Shown here piece after piece: positions 27,083 to 40,356 of a stretch of DNA of 64,000 nucleotides. The stretch comes from an uncultured Trichococcus sp. (GTDB lineage Bacteria > Bacillota > Bacilli > Lactobacillales > Aerococcaceae), in the NCBI RefSeq assembly GCF_963667775.1, contig NZ_OY764015.1, forward strand, positions 3,251,643 through 3,315,642. The letters are read 5' to 3'. The notes below the pieces were generated by a model that was not told the DNA's origin, did not search any database, and was given only the letters and a program-made list of their open reading frames with translations. Position numbers and translations under genes: made by a program. Each line of letters starts with the position of its first letter. Position 1 is the stretch's first letter.

Positions 27083-28396
27083 ATGGAAGAGAAAGTACAT
27101 ACAGGCCTGACCTACGGTGTGGAAGACAAACCGGATTTAGGCACAACAATCGTTTTAGGGTTTCAGAACGTCATCACCGCTTTCGGTGGTTTAGTGGCAG
27201 TTCCGCTTATCATTGCCGGAATCGCAGGTTTCGGGGTTGAGGATACTGCTTATATGGTCAGCGCGGCGCTTTTGGCTTCGGGCATCGTTTCGATCATTCA
27301 ATCAAAAGGTTTCGGTCCGAAGTGGTTCCGTGTCGGTGCAGGCTTGCCGACGATCATGGGAACGGACTTTGCTTTTGTGGCACCGGCTGCTTCCGTCATC
27401 GGTGCGGGCGGCATCACTGCCTACTTCGGCGGTACGATGTTGGGTGCTTTGTTGGAAGTTGGTTTGAGTTATTTCGTAAAACCATTATTGAAATTTTTCC
27501 CGCCGGTCGTTACCGGATCGGTTATCTCCTTGATGGGGATGACGCTAATGTCCGTTGCGATGGGCTGGGCAGGCGGCGGTTTCGGGTCTGAGGATTTCGG
27601 TAATCCGATGAATATCGGTATCGCAGTGCTCGTGTTCCTGATTATCGCTTTGATCAACCATTACGGACCAAGCAGAATCGCGCCAGCCGCTGTTCTGATC
27701 GGTGCCGCAATCGGTTATGTCGTCTGCATTCCGTTGGGGATGGTCGACTTCGGCCAAGTTGTTGCCGCTGAATGGTTTGCCTTACCCCAATTCTTCAAAT
27801 TCGGCGTACCTGATTTCAAGCTTGAGTACGCGATTCCATTTGTTTCTGGATATCTCGTAACCGTCATTGAAACAGTCGGCGTTATGCAGACGCTTGGTGC
27901 TGTTACGGAAACGAAACTGACGGATGAAAGAATAGCTGCCGGCGTCCGCGCGGATGGTTTCGGTTCGTTCATCGCGCCTTTCATCGGTTCCGGTCCTGCC
28001 GCAACCTTCAGCCAAAATGCCGGATTGATTCCGTTGACCCGCAATGCTTCCCGTAAAGTCGCTATCATGGGCGGTATCATCATGATCGTGATGAGCCTTT
28101 TCCCTAAATTCGCTACACTGATTTCAATCATGCCGCAACCTGTATTGGGTGGTGCCGGCATCTTGATGTTCGGTACGGTTGCTGCGGCCGGTGTGCAATC
28201 ACTGTCCCGTGTTGAATTCAACAACCGCAACATGATCATCGTCGCTTCTGCCTTGGGTGTCGGTCTGGGTGTTTCCTTTGTGCCGGATACAGTGGCGCAA
28301 TTGCCAGGCATCTTGAGCGGATTGTTCTCTTCCGGTATCTCGGCAGGTACAATCGTTGCGTTGGTGTTGAACATCATTTTGAAAGAAAAAGCCTAA
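27083..28396 (+). CDS. NCS2 family nucleobase (xanthine/uracil/purine) permease
   Basis: A 437-residue polytopic membrane protein from ATG 27083 behind AGGAGGAG. It has the NCS2/nucleobase-cation symporter pattern: FQNVITAFGGLVAVPLIIAG near the start, a conserved PTIMGTDFAFVAP segment, VIETVGVMQTLG in the region that carries the substrate Glu, and GFGSFIAPFIGSGPAATFSQN typical of the signature helix. It imports a free nucleobase with protons. The possible PurBoxes upstream and guanine deaminase 0.9 kb further on suggest a purine, but the substrate cannot be read from sequence alone. Confidence 0.88.
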   Translation: MEEKVHTGLTYGVEDKPDLGTTIVLGFQNVITAFGGLVAVPLIIAGIAGFGVEDTAYMVSAALLASGIVSIIQSKGFGPKWFRVGAGLPTIMGTDFAFVAPAASVIGAGGITAYFGGTMLGALLEVGLSYFVKPLLKFFPPVVTGSVISLMGMTLMSVAMGWAGGGFGSEDFGNPMNIGIAVLVFLIIALINHYGPSRIAPAAVLIGAAIGYVVCIPLGMVDFGQVVAAEWFALPQFFKFGVPDFKLEYAIPFVSGYLVTVIETVGVMQTLGAVTETKLTDERIAAGVRADGFGSFIAPFIGSGPAATFSQNAGLIPLTRNASRKVAIMGGIIMIVMSLFPKFATLISIMPQPVLGGAGILMFGTVAAAGVQSLSRVEFNNRNMIIVASALGVGLGVSFVPDTVAQLPGILSGLFSSGISAGTIVALVLNIILKEKA

Positions 28397-28423
28397 ATAT
28401 AAGCTGCTTGAGCAGCTTGAATG

Positions 28424-28472
28424 AAAAGAAACACGTAAGCATCCGCTTGGCTGCTTGCGTGTTTCTTTTTGG
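28424..28472 (+). terminator. Terminator after the permease
   Basis: AAGAAACACG with AAGCA pairs to TGCTT and CGTGTTTCTT, followed by TTT. Confidence 0.8.
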
Positions 28473-28527
28473 ATAAATGAAAGCATATCGTCTTTTCAAT
28501 ATGCTTACGTTTAAAATATTCGAAAAA

Positions 28528-28908
28528 TTATTTTGCGCGCTTTACTTCAATTCGATAGCCATCAGGGTCCGTCACAAAGAAATAGGTGGGTGTGCCACCT
28601 GAAAGTCCTTTTAACTCACCGGTTTCGTAAGCAGAAGCTTTACAAACTTCATGCATTTTTTCTAAGTCATCGACAGTCACGCCTAAATGACTGAAGCCAT
28701 CTCCTACATTATAAGGCTCAGCATCGTAATTGTATGTAAGCTCAATTTGGACAGAAGAACCAGGCGAATTCAAATAAACTAAATCAAATTTATTTTCAGG
28801 GAATTCTCTGCGACTGGCAACTTCAAAATCGAATAAATTAGTATAAAAATCTAAAGTAGCATCAATATCTCTGACACGCAGGCAAATCTCAACGAGTTTT
28901 TGGTTCAT
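28528..28908 (-). CDS. VOC superfamily protein, glyoxalase I-like
   Basis: A 126-residue protein from ATG 28908 (GGAGG eight bases upstream). It keeps the order and length of GloA lactoylglutathione lyases: RVRDIDATLDFYTNLF, VQIELTYNYD, FSHLGVTVDDL and FVTDPDGYRIEVK. In GloA the metal ligands are His/Gln, Glu, His, Glu. Here the first position appears to be Glu (VEICLRV) instead of His, while Glu (QIEL), His (SHLG) and Glu (RIEV) remain. It could detoxify methylglyoxal with another thiol cofactor or act on a different substrate. It is transcribed alone. Confidence 0.8.
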   Translation of the reverse strand: MNQKLVEICLRVRDIDATLDFYTNLFDFEVASRREFPENKFDLVYLNSPGSSVQIELTYNYDAEPYNVGDGFSHLGVTVDDLEKMHEVCKASAYETGELKGLSGGTPTYFFVTDPDGYRIEVKRAK

Positions 28909-29058
28909 AATATCATCCTCCAATAGTTTCTTATTCTCATTCTATCATGATTAGATCATATAGGCATTTTATTTACCCAAAACCAGAGCTTACTAAAGGA
29001 GTTGAGGGACCCGTATCATAACTACTGATAAAAAACGCAGAGACAAACGATACGGAGG

Positions 29059-29243
29059 TTGTCCGATAACCCGGAAGAATCGGACATTCCGAGCCCGGAC
29101 GATGATGCGGTTGTCCGATAACCGAAAAGAATCGGACAACCAGCTTCCGGACGACGATGCAGTTGTCCGATAACCCGAAAGAATCGGACAACCAGCTCCC
29201 GGACGACGATGCGACTGTCCGATAATCCAGAAGAATCGGACAA
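29059..29243. repeat. Four tandem 52-bp stem-loop units, TTGTCCGAT family
   Basis: Units start at 29059, 29111, 29163 and 29215, exactly 52 bases apart. Each has a 29-base hairpin (TTGTCCGAT paired with ATCGGACAA) and a 23-base linker ending GATGCGG or similar. They fill most of the 368-base gap between the VOC gene and guanine deaminase; the remainder (28909-29058) shows nothing else. Confidence 0.9.
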
Positions 29244-29276
29244 GAAACGGCCATGGACAAAATATCGAATGCACGG

Positions 29277-30647
29277 TTACTTCCGTTTATCCACGCATTC
29301 CCCCTGGACCCAGACCTCGCGGATGTTTTCCGGACGGCTCAAAAAGAGGATCTTGTGCAGCAGATTTTCCATCGAAATCCCGTCGTCGAACAGCGGCAGT
29401 TCGGCGTTCAGCGCGTTGACGTCGATCACTTGGACATCCCAGGCATAGTTTTCCTCCAGGCGCCCGATCGGCAGGCTCAGGCTCTCTCCTCCGCTGGCAG
29501 TCGCATAGTAGAACGCCTCGTTGGCGGTAATCCGAGAATGCGGCAAGCCGCGTTCCGGAGCCGCAAGCGACGGATCAACGCCTTCCTCCAGCATCCTCGA
29601 GGAGATGACAGCCTGTCGGATATTGTCGAAAAGGCTGGGGGAGAAGCCTCCGGAGATGTCCGTTCCCAAGCCGATGTCGATCCCTTTCCGAGTGAAACGG
29701 GCAGCGGGAAGGACACCGTTCGAAAAGCAGACATTCGAAATCGGACAATGAGCGATTGCTGTGCCGGTTTCGGCGAATAAATCGGCATCCGTATCCGAAA
29801 GGAAGACGGCGTGCGCCATGACCGCTTTGTCCTGCAGAAGCCCCAACTCATTGAGCGCAAACGTGTCGCTCTTGTGCATACGTTCGAGGACGTAGTTGTG
29901 CTCCCAATCGCTTTCGCTGCAATGTGATTGGATGTGCGTGCCATATTTTTTCGCCAACTTGCCGAGACCCGCCAACGCTTCGTCCGTGCAGCTCGGGATG
30001 AAGCGGGGCGTCACGACCGGATAGACACCTTGTTTGGTCGTCTTGTCCAATTCCTGGACCAGTTGGATGAAACTTTCCGTATCCGCTAATGCGGCTTCTG
30101 TGCTTTCATCCCGGTAATATTCCGGATTCTCTTCCTTGTCGTCCATGACCACTTTCCCGACCAATCCGCGTTGACCCTTGTCGGCGCAGATCTGGGCCAA
30201 CAGATAGCTGGCTTCCTTGTGGACGGTCGCAAAATAGAGCGCAGTCGTCGTTCCGTTCGCCAACAAGGTCATGACGAGATCCTGGTAGACTTTGCGGGCG
30301 AAATCCAGATCGGAGAATTTCGATTCTAATGGGAAGGTATAGGTGTCCAGCCAATCATGCAAAGGGATGTCCATGGCAGTGCCGGCCTGCGCCCATTGCG
30401 GAGCGTGGATGTGCAGATCGATGAACCCCGGCAGAAAATACTGTCCCTCAGCAAGCTCGTGGAATTTTTCCGTTCCGCTGTAGGCGGCTAAAACCGTTCC
30501 GTAATCGTGATCTTGCGGCTTCAGGATGCGCCGGATCACGCCTTTTGCATCCAGACAAAATAGACAATCCTCCAATGCATTCACTTCCTGCGGCGACTTG
30601 CTGGTGAAGGCCGTCCCCCGAAACACTTTAGCATATGCATGATCCAT
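29277..30647 (-). CDS. guaD: Guanine deaminase
   Basis: A 456-residue amidohydrolase from ATG 30647 behind AAGGAGG. The metal and catalytic motifs of guanine deaminase are in order: PGFIDLHIHAPQW (HxH with the QW of the family), TTTALYFAT, QSHCSES, MAHAVFLSD and GLGTDISGG. It converts guanine to xanthine and ammonia in the cytoplasm, linking guanine salvage to xanthine. The nucleobase permease upstream on the other strand fits a small purine-salvage neighbourhood. The coding sequence ends next to the stem-loop repeat cluster, which may serve as its terminator. Confidence 0.92.
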   Translation of the reverse strand: MDHAYAKVFRGTAFTSKSPQEVNALEDCLFCLDAKGVIRRILKPQDHDYGTVLAAYSGTEKFHELAEGQYFLPGFIDLHIHAPQWAQAGTAMDIPLHDWLDTYTFPLESKFSDLDFARKVYQDLVMTLLANGTTTALYFATVHKEASYLLAQICADKGQRGLVGKVVMDDKEENPEYYRDESTEAALADTESFIQLVQELDKTTKQGVYPVVTPRFIPSCTDEALAGLGKLAKKYGTHIQSHCSESDWEHNYVLERMHKSDTFALNELGLLQDKAVMAHAVFLSDTDADLFAETGTAIAHCPISNVCFSNGVLPAARFTRKGIDIGLGTDISGGFSPSLFDNIRQAVISSRMLEEGVDPSLAAPERGLPHSRITANEAFYYATASGGESLSLPIGRLEENYAWDVQVIDVNALNAELPLFDDGISMENLLHKILFLSRPENIREVWVQGECVDKRK

Positions 30648-30788
30648 ATGAATTCCTCCTTGTCCTGTTTTCCTTGCCTCCATTATATCACTCCGGAAGA
30701 AAGAGCAGATCATGAAAGCAATGATATCTAAGCGAAGATTATTCAGGTATACTTAAAGAAAGAGAACTATCAGGAAGGATTGAACTAA

Positions 30789-31430
30789 GTGCCCGCCAAA
30801 ATTATGGAACCCGCAATGCCAAAAGAGTTGCCTGAAAAAAATTTCGCCGACTGCTTCAATCCGGATGAACCTTATGTAGAGCATGCCCTCTTCAAAGACA
30901 CTGCCATCGACATTTGCGACAGACGGGGAGTGGAGTTCACCGAAGTCAGATTCCAGAACGTGACTTTCAGCGAAGCGACGGTGACGCAAATGTACTTGCG
31001 CGATGTCATCTTTGAAAGTTGCGATTTCGCCAACGTGCAACTGGATGAAGTGACGATGAAGCGGGTCCGCTTTGTGAATTGCCGACTCATCGGCACCTCG
31101 ATGACCGAAGGCGTCTTTGAGGACGTGCTCTTCCGGGAATGCAACCTGCAGATGGCGGCTCTGGGATTCAGCCGGCAGAAGAATGTCCGTTACGAGAACT
31201 GCCGCCTGAATGAAGCCGATTTTTACACATGCAAACTGAAGAAAATCGATTTTTCGGAGTGCGATCTGTCCGGAATCAATTTCACGGGAACACCTTTGAA
31301 GGCGATCGATATCAGCAGCTGCCGATTCGAGCGCATCAGCGTCACGCTTGAGGATCTCAAAGGCGCAATCGTCAGCGAGGAACAGGCGCTGGACTTCGTT
31401 GTGATGCTCGGGCTGGTCATCAAAAATTAA
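30789..31430 (+). CDS. Pentapeptide-repeat protein
   Basis: A 213-residue protein with about 25 consecutive A(D/N)LXX-like pentapeptides across residues 35-195 (for example VRFQNVTFSE, CDFANVQLDE, CDLSGINFTG), predicted to fold as a right-handed quadrilateral beta-helix. GTG 30789 has AGGAAGG eight bases upstream. Related proteins (Qnr, MfpA) mimic DNA and bind gyrase; many others have no known role. The Cys-rich repeats (ESCDF, VNCRL, RECNL) resemble Qnr-type spacing, but the sequence alone does not prove gyrase protection. Confidence 0.85.
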   Translation: MPAKIMEPAMPKELPEKNFADCFNPDEPYVEHALFKDTAIDICDRRGVEFTEVRFQNVTFSEATVTQMYLRDVIFESCDFANVQLDEVTMKRVRFVNCRLIGTSMTEGVFEDVLFRECNLQMAALGFSRQKNVRYENCRLNEADFYTCKLKKIDFSECDLSGINFTGTPLKAIDISSCRFERISVTLEDLKGAIVSEEQALDFVVMLGLVIKN

Positions 31431-31476
31431 AAAATGCGAAGGAATGCGAAAGATAGAATAGAACAAGGAGGCAGAT

Positions 31477-32133
31477 ATGGAGAAAAAAGTGTTGGCAAGT
31501 GAACTTGCCTTGGCGATGGGCGTGATGTGCAACGCCATTGCCGTGTCGTTGATGATCAAAAGTGAATTAGGGGTGTCGACGATTTCATCCGTTCCAGTAG
31601 TGTTGAACGAAATGTTTGCGCACGTGACGATCGGCAGCTGGAACTTTCTCTTCCAAGTGGTCCTTGTGGTGGTGATGGCTCTGATCACGCGGAAGTTTTT
31701 GGGATATGTCTTTTCGATTATACTGGCTTTGCTTTTCGGCTACCTGCTGGATTTCTTTGAATTGCTTTTTTCGGGCATTGTCGCAAACATACCGTTGCGG
31801 ATCGTGTTCTTTTTCACCGGATTTTTCATGTTGTCGCTCGGGATCAGTCTGATGCTGAATTGCCGCTTGCCGGCTCTTCCATTCGATTTGTTTGTGCGCG
31901 AGATGTCCGAGCATTTCGGACTAACCGTCAAGCAGATGAAGACGGGATTCGACGTCGTCTGCGTCGGATTGAGCGTTGTCTTCTCGTTGCTGTTCCTGGA
32001 AGGAATCGCCGGAGTCGGACTTGGGACCGTGTTCGCCATGCTGTTCACCGGTACGGTCACGCAGCATTTCGCGAACCGATTGAACAGCCGCTTCGTTTTC
32101 CAGAAAATGATGACAATCAAAGAACGCGCGTAA
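31477..32133 (+). CDS. YczE/YitT-like integral membrane protein
   Basis: A 218-residue protein with five to six hydrophobic helices, beginning LALAMGVMCNAIAVSLMIKSELGVSTISSVP and ending in a soluble basic tail. The helix order and the GISLMLNCRLPALPFDLF segment resemble the YczE/YyaS/DUF6198 group of Firmicutes membrane proteins. Function is unknown. AAGGAGG precedes the ATG. It begins 46 bases after the pentapeptide-repeat gene with no terminator between, so the two may be cotranscribed. Confidence 0.75.
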   Translation: MEKKVLASELALAMGVMCNAIAVSLMIKSELGVSTISSVPVVLNEMFAHVTIGSWNFLFQVVLVVVMALITRKFLGYVFSIILALLFGYLLDFFELLFSGIVANIPLRIVFFFTGFFMLSLGISLMLNCRLPALPFDLFVREMSEHFGLTVKQMKTGFDVVCVGLSVVFSLLFLEGIAGVGLGTVFAMLFTGTVTQHFANRLNSRFVFQKMMTIKERA

Positions 32134-32195
32134 CGCAATGGCTGCCTCCTAGCGAGGCGGCCACTTTTGTCATCAGAAGTCAGAATGTCGGCCAC

Positions 32196-32277
32196 AAAGA
32201 TGAATAAAAGCAAAGAATCCATCTTTTCGATGCGGAATACGGTCAAAAAGATGGATAAACGCAAGTTATCCATCTTT
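32196..32277. repeat. Two stem-loop units, AAAGATGGAT family
   Basis: Two hairpins 51 bases apart. The second is perfect: AAAGATGGATAA pairs with TTATCCATCTTT. The linkers (GAATGTCGGCCAC, GAATACGGTCAA, GAATGTTGCTCC) are also related, so the repeated unit is larger than the hairpin. They lie in the 409-base gap before licT, whose remaining part holds only the licT promoter and RAT switch. Confidence 0.75.
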
Positions 32278-32394
32278 GTAGCGCAGAATGTTGCTCCGCA
32301 ACAGACTAGTCATAAAGCCACTGACATTCGTTTTCAAAAAAATGCTGTTCCACCAATACGCTAAATGAAAATGAGGTTTTTTTAAGGAAAGGGC

Positions 32395-32423
32395 TTGCAT
32401 CTTTTTATTGGAAGTGCTAACAT
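32395..32423 (+). promoter_or_regulatory. Promoter of the licT-bglP-bgl operon
   Basis: TTGCAT, 17 bases, TAACAT, just before the first RAT element. Confidence 0.7.
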
Positions 32424-32433
32424 GTTGTTCATA

Positions 32434-32518
32434 GGATTGTTACTGGTTGTGCAGGCAAAACCTAAATTGATACGAGATGATGTGCACATCATTTGGTGTT
32501 AGTTTAGGTTTTTTTTAA
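32434..32518 (+). promoter_or_regulatory. RAT antiterminator overlapping a terminator, upstream of licT
   Basis: GGATTGTTACTGG...GCAGGCAAAACC (32434-32462) is a classic LicT/BglG RNA target. Its 3' end overlaps the stem AAAACCTAAA / TTTAGGTTTT with a T run (32457-32518). Bound LicT would stabilise the RAT hairpin and prevent termination, so licT controls its own expression. Confidence 0.9.
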
Positions 32519-32542
32519 TGGAAGGGGGAATGGGGAGAAACG

Positions 32543-33382
32543 ATGAAAATCGGAAAAGTCTACAACAACAACGTGGTCTTGGCAGAGGCCGGAGACGCAT
32601 CCGAAGTCATTGTGATGGGGAAAGGGATTGGCTTCCAGAAAAGAACGGGAGACGCAATCGACAAGTCTTTGATTGAGAAGACTTTTGTCATCCAGGAAAA
32701 TGATTCAGCTGACCAACTCAAGGCCATTTATCAAGATTTACCGCAAGAAGAATCAGATGCCATCTTTAAGATCATCCAAGAGGCCGAGACGAGGCTGGAT
32801 CACATCTTCCAGGCAAACGTCTACCTGACGCTTGCCGACCATATCCATTACGCCATCCAGCGGACAAAGGAAGGGATCGATTTGACTAATCCTTTGGCCT
32901 TCGAAGTGAAGAAGTTCTATCGACGGGAATACGAGCTCGGCAAAATCGGGCTGGAACTTATCGCGGAGCATACGGGTGTCATGATGGCACCCGATGAAGC
33001 GACATCCATCGCTCTTCACTTCGTGAATGCGCAGAAGGAAGGGCAATTGATTGAAGAGACGATGAAAGTGACCCGGATCGTTCAGGACATCCTGAACATC
33101 GTCCGCTTGCATTTCGGAGTCGCCTTCGATGAAGACTCGATTTCCTATAATCGGTTCTACACCCATCTGCAGTATTTTGCGCAGCGGGTCGTCATGGGGG
33201 AAGTTTTCCAGACGGCTCCGGACACTTTCTTGTTGGAGCAAGTGAAGGGAAACTATCCGGCTGCTTTTACTTGTGCCAATAAAATATCGACCTATGTCGG
33301 AGGGGCCCATCATTTCCAGGTCGGGACCGACGAAATTGTTTACCTCACAATCCATATCCATCGGGTTGTGCAGCAAAAGTGA
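32543..33382 (+). CDS. licT: BglG/LicT family transcription antiterminator
   Basis: A 279-residue protein with an N-terminal RNA-binding (CAT) domain (residues 1-55: KIGKVYNNNVVLAEAG...VIVMGKGIGFQ) and two PTS regulation domains. PRD1 contains LADHIHYAI, PRD2 contains YNRFYTHLQYFAQR and TIHIHRV, the conserved phosphorylatable histidines. LicT binds RAT RNA when beta-glucosides are present; phosphorylation of PRD1 by BglP inhibits it and phosphorylation of PRD2 by HPr activates it. The RAT elements on both sides and the bglP gene downstream establish the circuit. Confidence 0.95.
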   Translation: MKIGKVYNNNVVLAEAGDASEVIVMGKGIGFQKRTGDAIDKSLIEKTFVIQENDSADQLKAIYQDLPQEESDAIFKIIQEAETRLDHIFQANVYLTLADHIHYAIQRTKEGIDLTNPLAFEVKKFYRREYELGKIGLELIAEHTGVMMAPDEATSIALHFVNAQKEGQLIEETMKVTRIVQDILNIVRLHFGVAFDEDSISYNRFYTHLQYFAQRVVMGEVFQTAPDTFLLEQVKGNYPAAFTCANKISTYVGGAHHFQVGTDEIVYLTIHIHRVVQQK

Positions 33383-33403
33383 ATACCTAAGATGCTCTTA
33401 AGA

Positions 33404-33485
33404 GGATTGTTACTGGTAAAGCAGGCAAAACCTAAGTAGACAGCAGGGAAGAAATTCCCGTGCTCTCTATTTAGGTTTTTTTTAT
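33404..33485 (+). promoter_or_regulatory. Second RAT/terminator switch, between licT and bglP
   Basis: GGATTGTTACTGG...GCAGGCAAAACC recurs at 33404-33432 and overlaps a terminator stem ACCTAAGTAGA / TCTCTATTTAGGT with T run. Expression of the transporter needs antitermination a second time. Confidence 0.9.
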
Positions 33486-33509
33486 AAAAAAACAGAAAAA
33501 GAGGGATAA

Positions 33510-35471
<1,962 letters not shown>

Positions 35472-35476
35472 ACGAA

Positions 35477-35609
35477 AGGTATTCGGGAAAACAGTCTCAA
35501 CCGCAAGAAATATTTCCGGATAAAAACCAGATATCCGGGGAAAAGACCTAGACCGCAAGCCACGTTCTCGAATAATAACCAGATATTCGGGAATTAGGTT
35601 TGCGGTCTT
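35477..35609. repeat. 52-bp stem-loop repeats, CCGGATA/CGAATA family
   Basis: Related segments recur every 52 bases: AGRTATYCGGG at 35477, 35529 and 35581, and CCGCAAG at 35501 and 35553. Two complete hairpins are CCGGATA...TATCCGG and CGAATA...TATTCG. The last unit is closed by GGTTTGCGGTCTTAGG, the inverse of the linker CCTAGACCGCAAGCC, making a nested palindrome. The 243-base gap before the next gene otherwise holds a small TTCGGG/CCCGAA hairpin near 35645. Confidence 0.8.
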
Positions 35610-35687
35610 AGGCGCCCGAACCCATTTGGGATGAGTTTTCATAATTCGGGGCTGTCCCGAAATGGGTCAGACCCGTGCATAAAATAG

Positions 35688-38554
<2,867 letters not shown>

Positions 38555-38668
38555 TTAGATTAGCACTACAACAAAATACAGTAGAACGCCCGAATGTCAT
38601 GATATGGCATCAGAGCGTTTTACTGCATTTGTAGTATATATTCATGACAAATTTATTATCGCATAACA

Positions 38669-38683
38669 ATGTAAACGTATTCC
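38669..38683. promoter_or_regulatory. Possible LacI-type/cre half operator
   Basis: ATGTAAACGTATTCC resembles the GTAAACGTTTAC core found near the LacI gene and also CcpA cre sites, with mismatches in the right half. It sits 60 bases before the lipoprotein start. Confidence 0.3.
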
Positions 38684-38742
38684 AAAAGATGGTGGGCGTT
38701 GGCCTAAGAAAATATCAGTCAACTACTAGGAGGAGTAATAAG

Positions 38743-40350
38743 ATGAAAAAGAAGACAGCAGTAACGATCACAGCATCATTGATTGGTGCACTCTTATTGA
38801 CAGGATGCGACAGCGGTTCACAGTCAGCTGTTTCCGAAGAGAGTGAAAGCGGAGTGGCACAAGAGCAAACGCAAGAAAAAGTAAAGGCCCGTACCGTGAT
38901 TACGACAGATGGCGAAGTAGATGACATGAATTCCATGTTGAGGTATTTCCTGTATGCGAATGAAATGGAACTGGAAGGGATTGTCCTGACAAGTTCCATG
39001 TACCATTATGCCGGTGATGAGGAAGCTGGAATAGAGCTTTTCCGATGGACCGGAACAGAATGGCTCAGCAACATGACGGACGCTTATGAAGAGGCTTATC
39101 CAAATTTGATTACGCACGCGGAAGGCTATCCGGAACCGGATTATATTCGCGATGTGACCAAAATCGGCAATATTACGAATGCGGGAGAAATGGAACAAGT
39201 AACAGAAGGCTCCGAGTTTTTAAAAGAACTGTTCTTGGATGATGATGAGAGCGACCTGTACGTACAGACATGGGGTGGAACTAATACCACAGCACGCGCA
39301 TTGAAATCCATTCAGGAAGAGTATGAGAATACGGATGAATGGGAAACGATAAAACAAGCTGTTAGTGATAAACTCGTTCTCTATATCATTCTGGATCAGG
39401 ATGAAAGTTACAGTTCGTATATCGCTACAAACTGGCCTGATATCCGCATCATCAACGATCAATCCAACTTTTGGCACTTCGCTTATGCTTGGAAATTCCA
39501 TACGGATGAAGTGAACAGCAAGCTGCAGGGAGACTGGAACTACGAAAATATCAAAAATGGTCATGGCTCTTTACTTGAAATGTATGCATTGATGGGGGAT
39601 GGAAACATCCTGGAAGGCGAATTGCCTGAAGAACAACGCGGATCTGAAGAATATCTCCAAAACAATCCGCAATACAGTCAGTATGATTTTATTTCAGAGG
39701 GCGATTCCCCTTCCTTCTTCTATCTGATTGACAACGGGCTTAGAAGTATGGAAGATCCATCATTTGGCGGATGGGGAGGAAGATTCGGCGCTGCAAATGA
39801 ACAATTATACCGCAATACCGTTTTGGACTTTGACCCATACACTGAAAGATACGAAGCTGAATATTCATTGATGCGTTGGTTTGATGATATTCAAAGCGAC
39901 TTTGCGGCTCGTGCGGATTGGACCATTACTGCTGATTATGAAGATGCTAACCACAATCCTGCTCTGACAGTGAATGAAGGGATCAATTTGGAAGTCGAAA
40001 AAGGTGAAGAGGTGACCTTGCACGCTAATGCGACTGATCCGGATGGGGATAACTTGACTTACAACTGGTGGAGATACTTTGAAGCGGATACCTATGAAGA
40101 TTCCACAGTCGAACCTCTTGAGGCAGTAGCTGATGTAACAAGTGGCTTGCAATTGGGTCTTCATCGCGACTTAGCAGAAGGTGAAGCCACAGATACGATT
40201 GCATTATCCGGAAGTGACACTGACACTGTAACCTTTACTGTTCCGGAAGATGCTAAATCAGGAGACACTATTCATATTATTGCAGAAGTACAAGACGATG
40301 GGATCCACGGATTGAAACATTACCAGAGAGTAATCTTAACCGTTAAATAG
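38743..40350 (+). CDS. Lipoprotein with DUF1593 nucleoside-hydrolase-like domain
   Basis: A 535-residue protein starting at ATG 38743 (AGGAGGAG upstream); the in-frame ATG at 38644 has no ribosome site. A lipobox LLLTGC after a KKK signal peptide predicts anchoring of Cys20 on the outer membrane face. Residues about 45-340 form a DUF1593 domain, which resembles nucleoside hydrolases and begins ARTVITTDGEVDDMNSMLR with the Asp-rich calcium-site-like motif. Residues about 420-535 form a beta-sandwich (HANATDPDGDNLTYNWW) like that of Sde182-type cellulose-associated proteins. It may cleave glycosides or glycans outside the cell. Its position after the beta-glucoside operon supports a carbohydrate role, but no activity is proven for close relatives I can name. 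Confidence 0.82.
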   Translation: MKKKTAVTITASLIGALLLTGCDSGSQSAVSEESESGVAQEQTQEKVKARTVITTDGEVDDMNSMLRYFLYANEMELEGIVLTSSMYHYAGDEEAGIELFRWTGTEWLSNMTDAYEEAYPNLITHAEGYPEPDYIRDVTKIGNITNAGEMEQVTEGSEFLKELFLDDDESDLYVQTWGGTNTTARALKSIQEEYENTDEWETIKQAVSDKLVLYIILDQDESYSSYIATNWPDIRIINDQSNFWHFAYAWKFHTDEVNSKLQGDWNYENIKNGHGSLLEMYALMGDGNILEGELPEEQRGSEEYLQNNPQYSQYDFISEGDSPSFFYLIDNGLRSMEDPSFGGWGGRFGAANEQLYRNTVLDFDPYTERYEAEYSLMRWFDDIQSDFAARADWTITADYEDANHNPALTVNEGINLEVEKGEEVTLHANATDPDGDNLTYNWWRYFEADTYEDSTVEPLEAVADVTSGLQLGLHRDLAEGEATDTIALSGSDTDTVTFTVPEDAKSGDTIHIIAEVQDDGIHGLKHYQRVILTVK

Positions 40351-40356
40351 AAAGAC

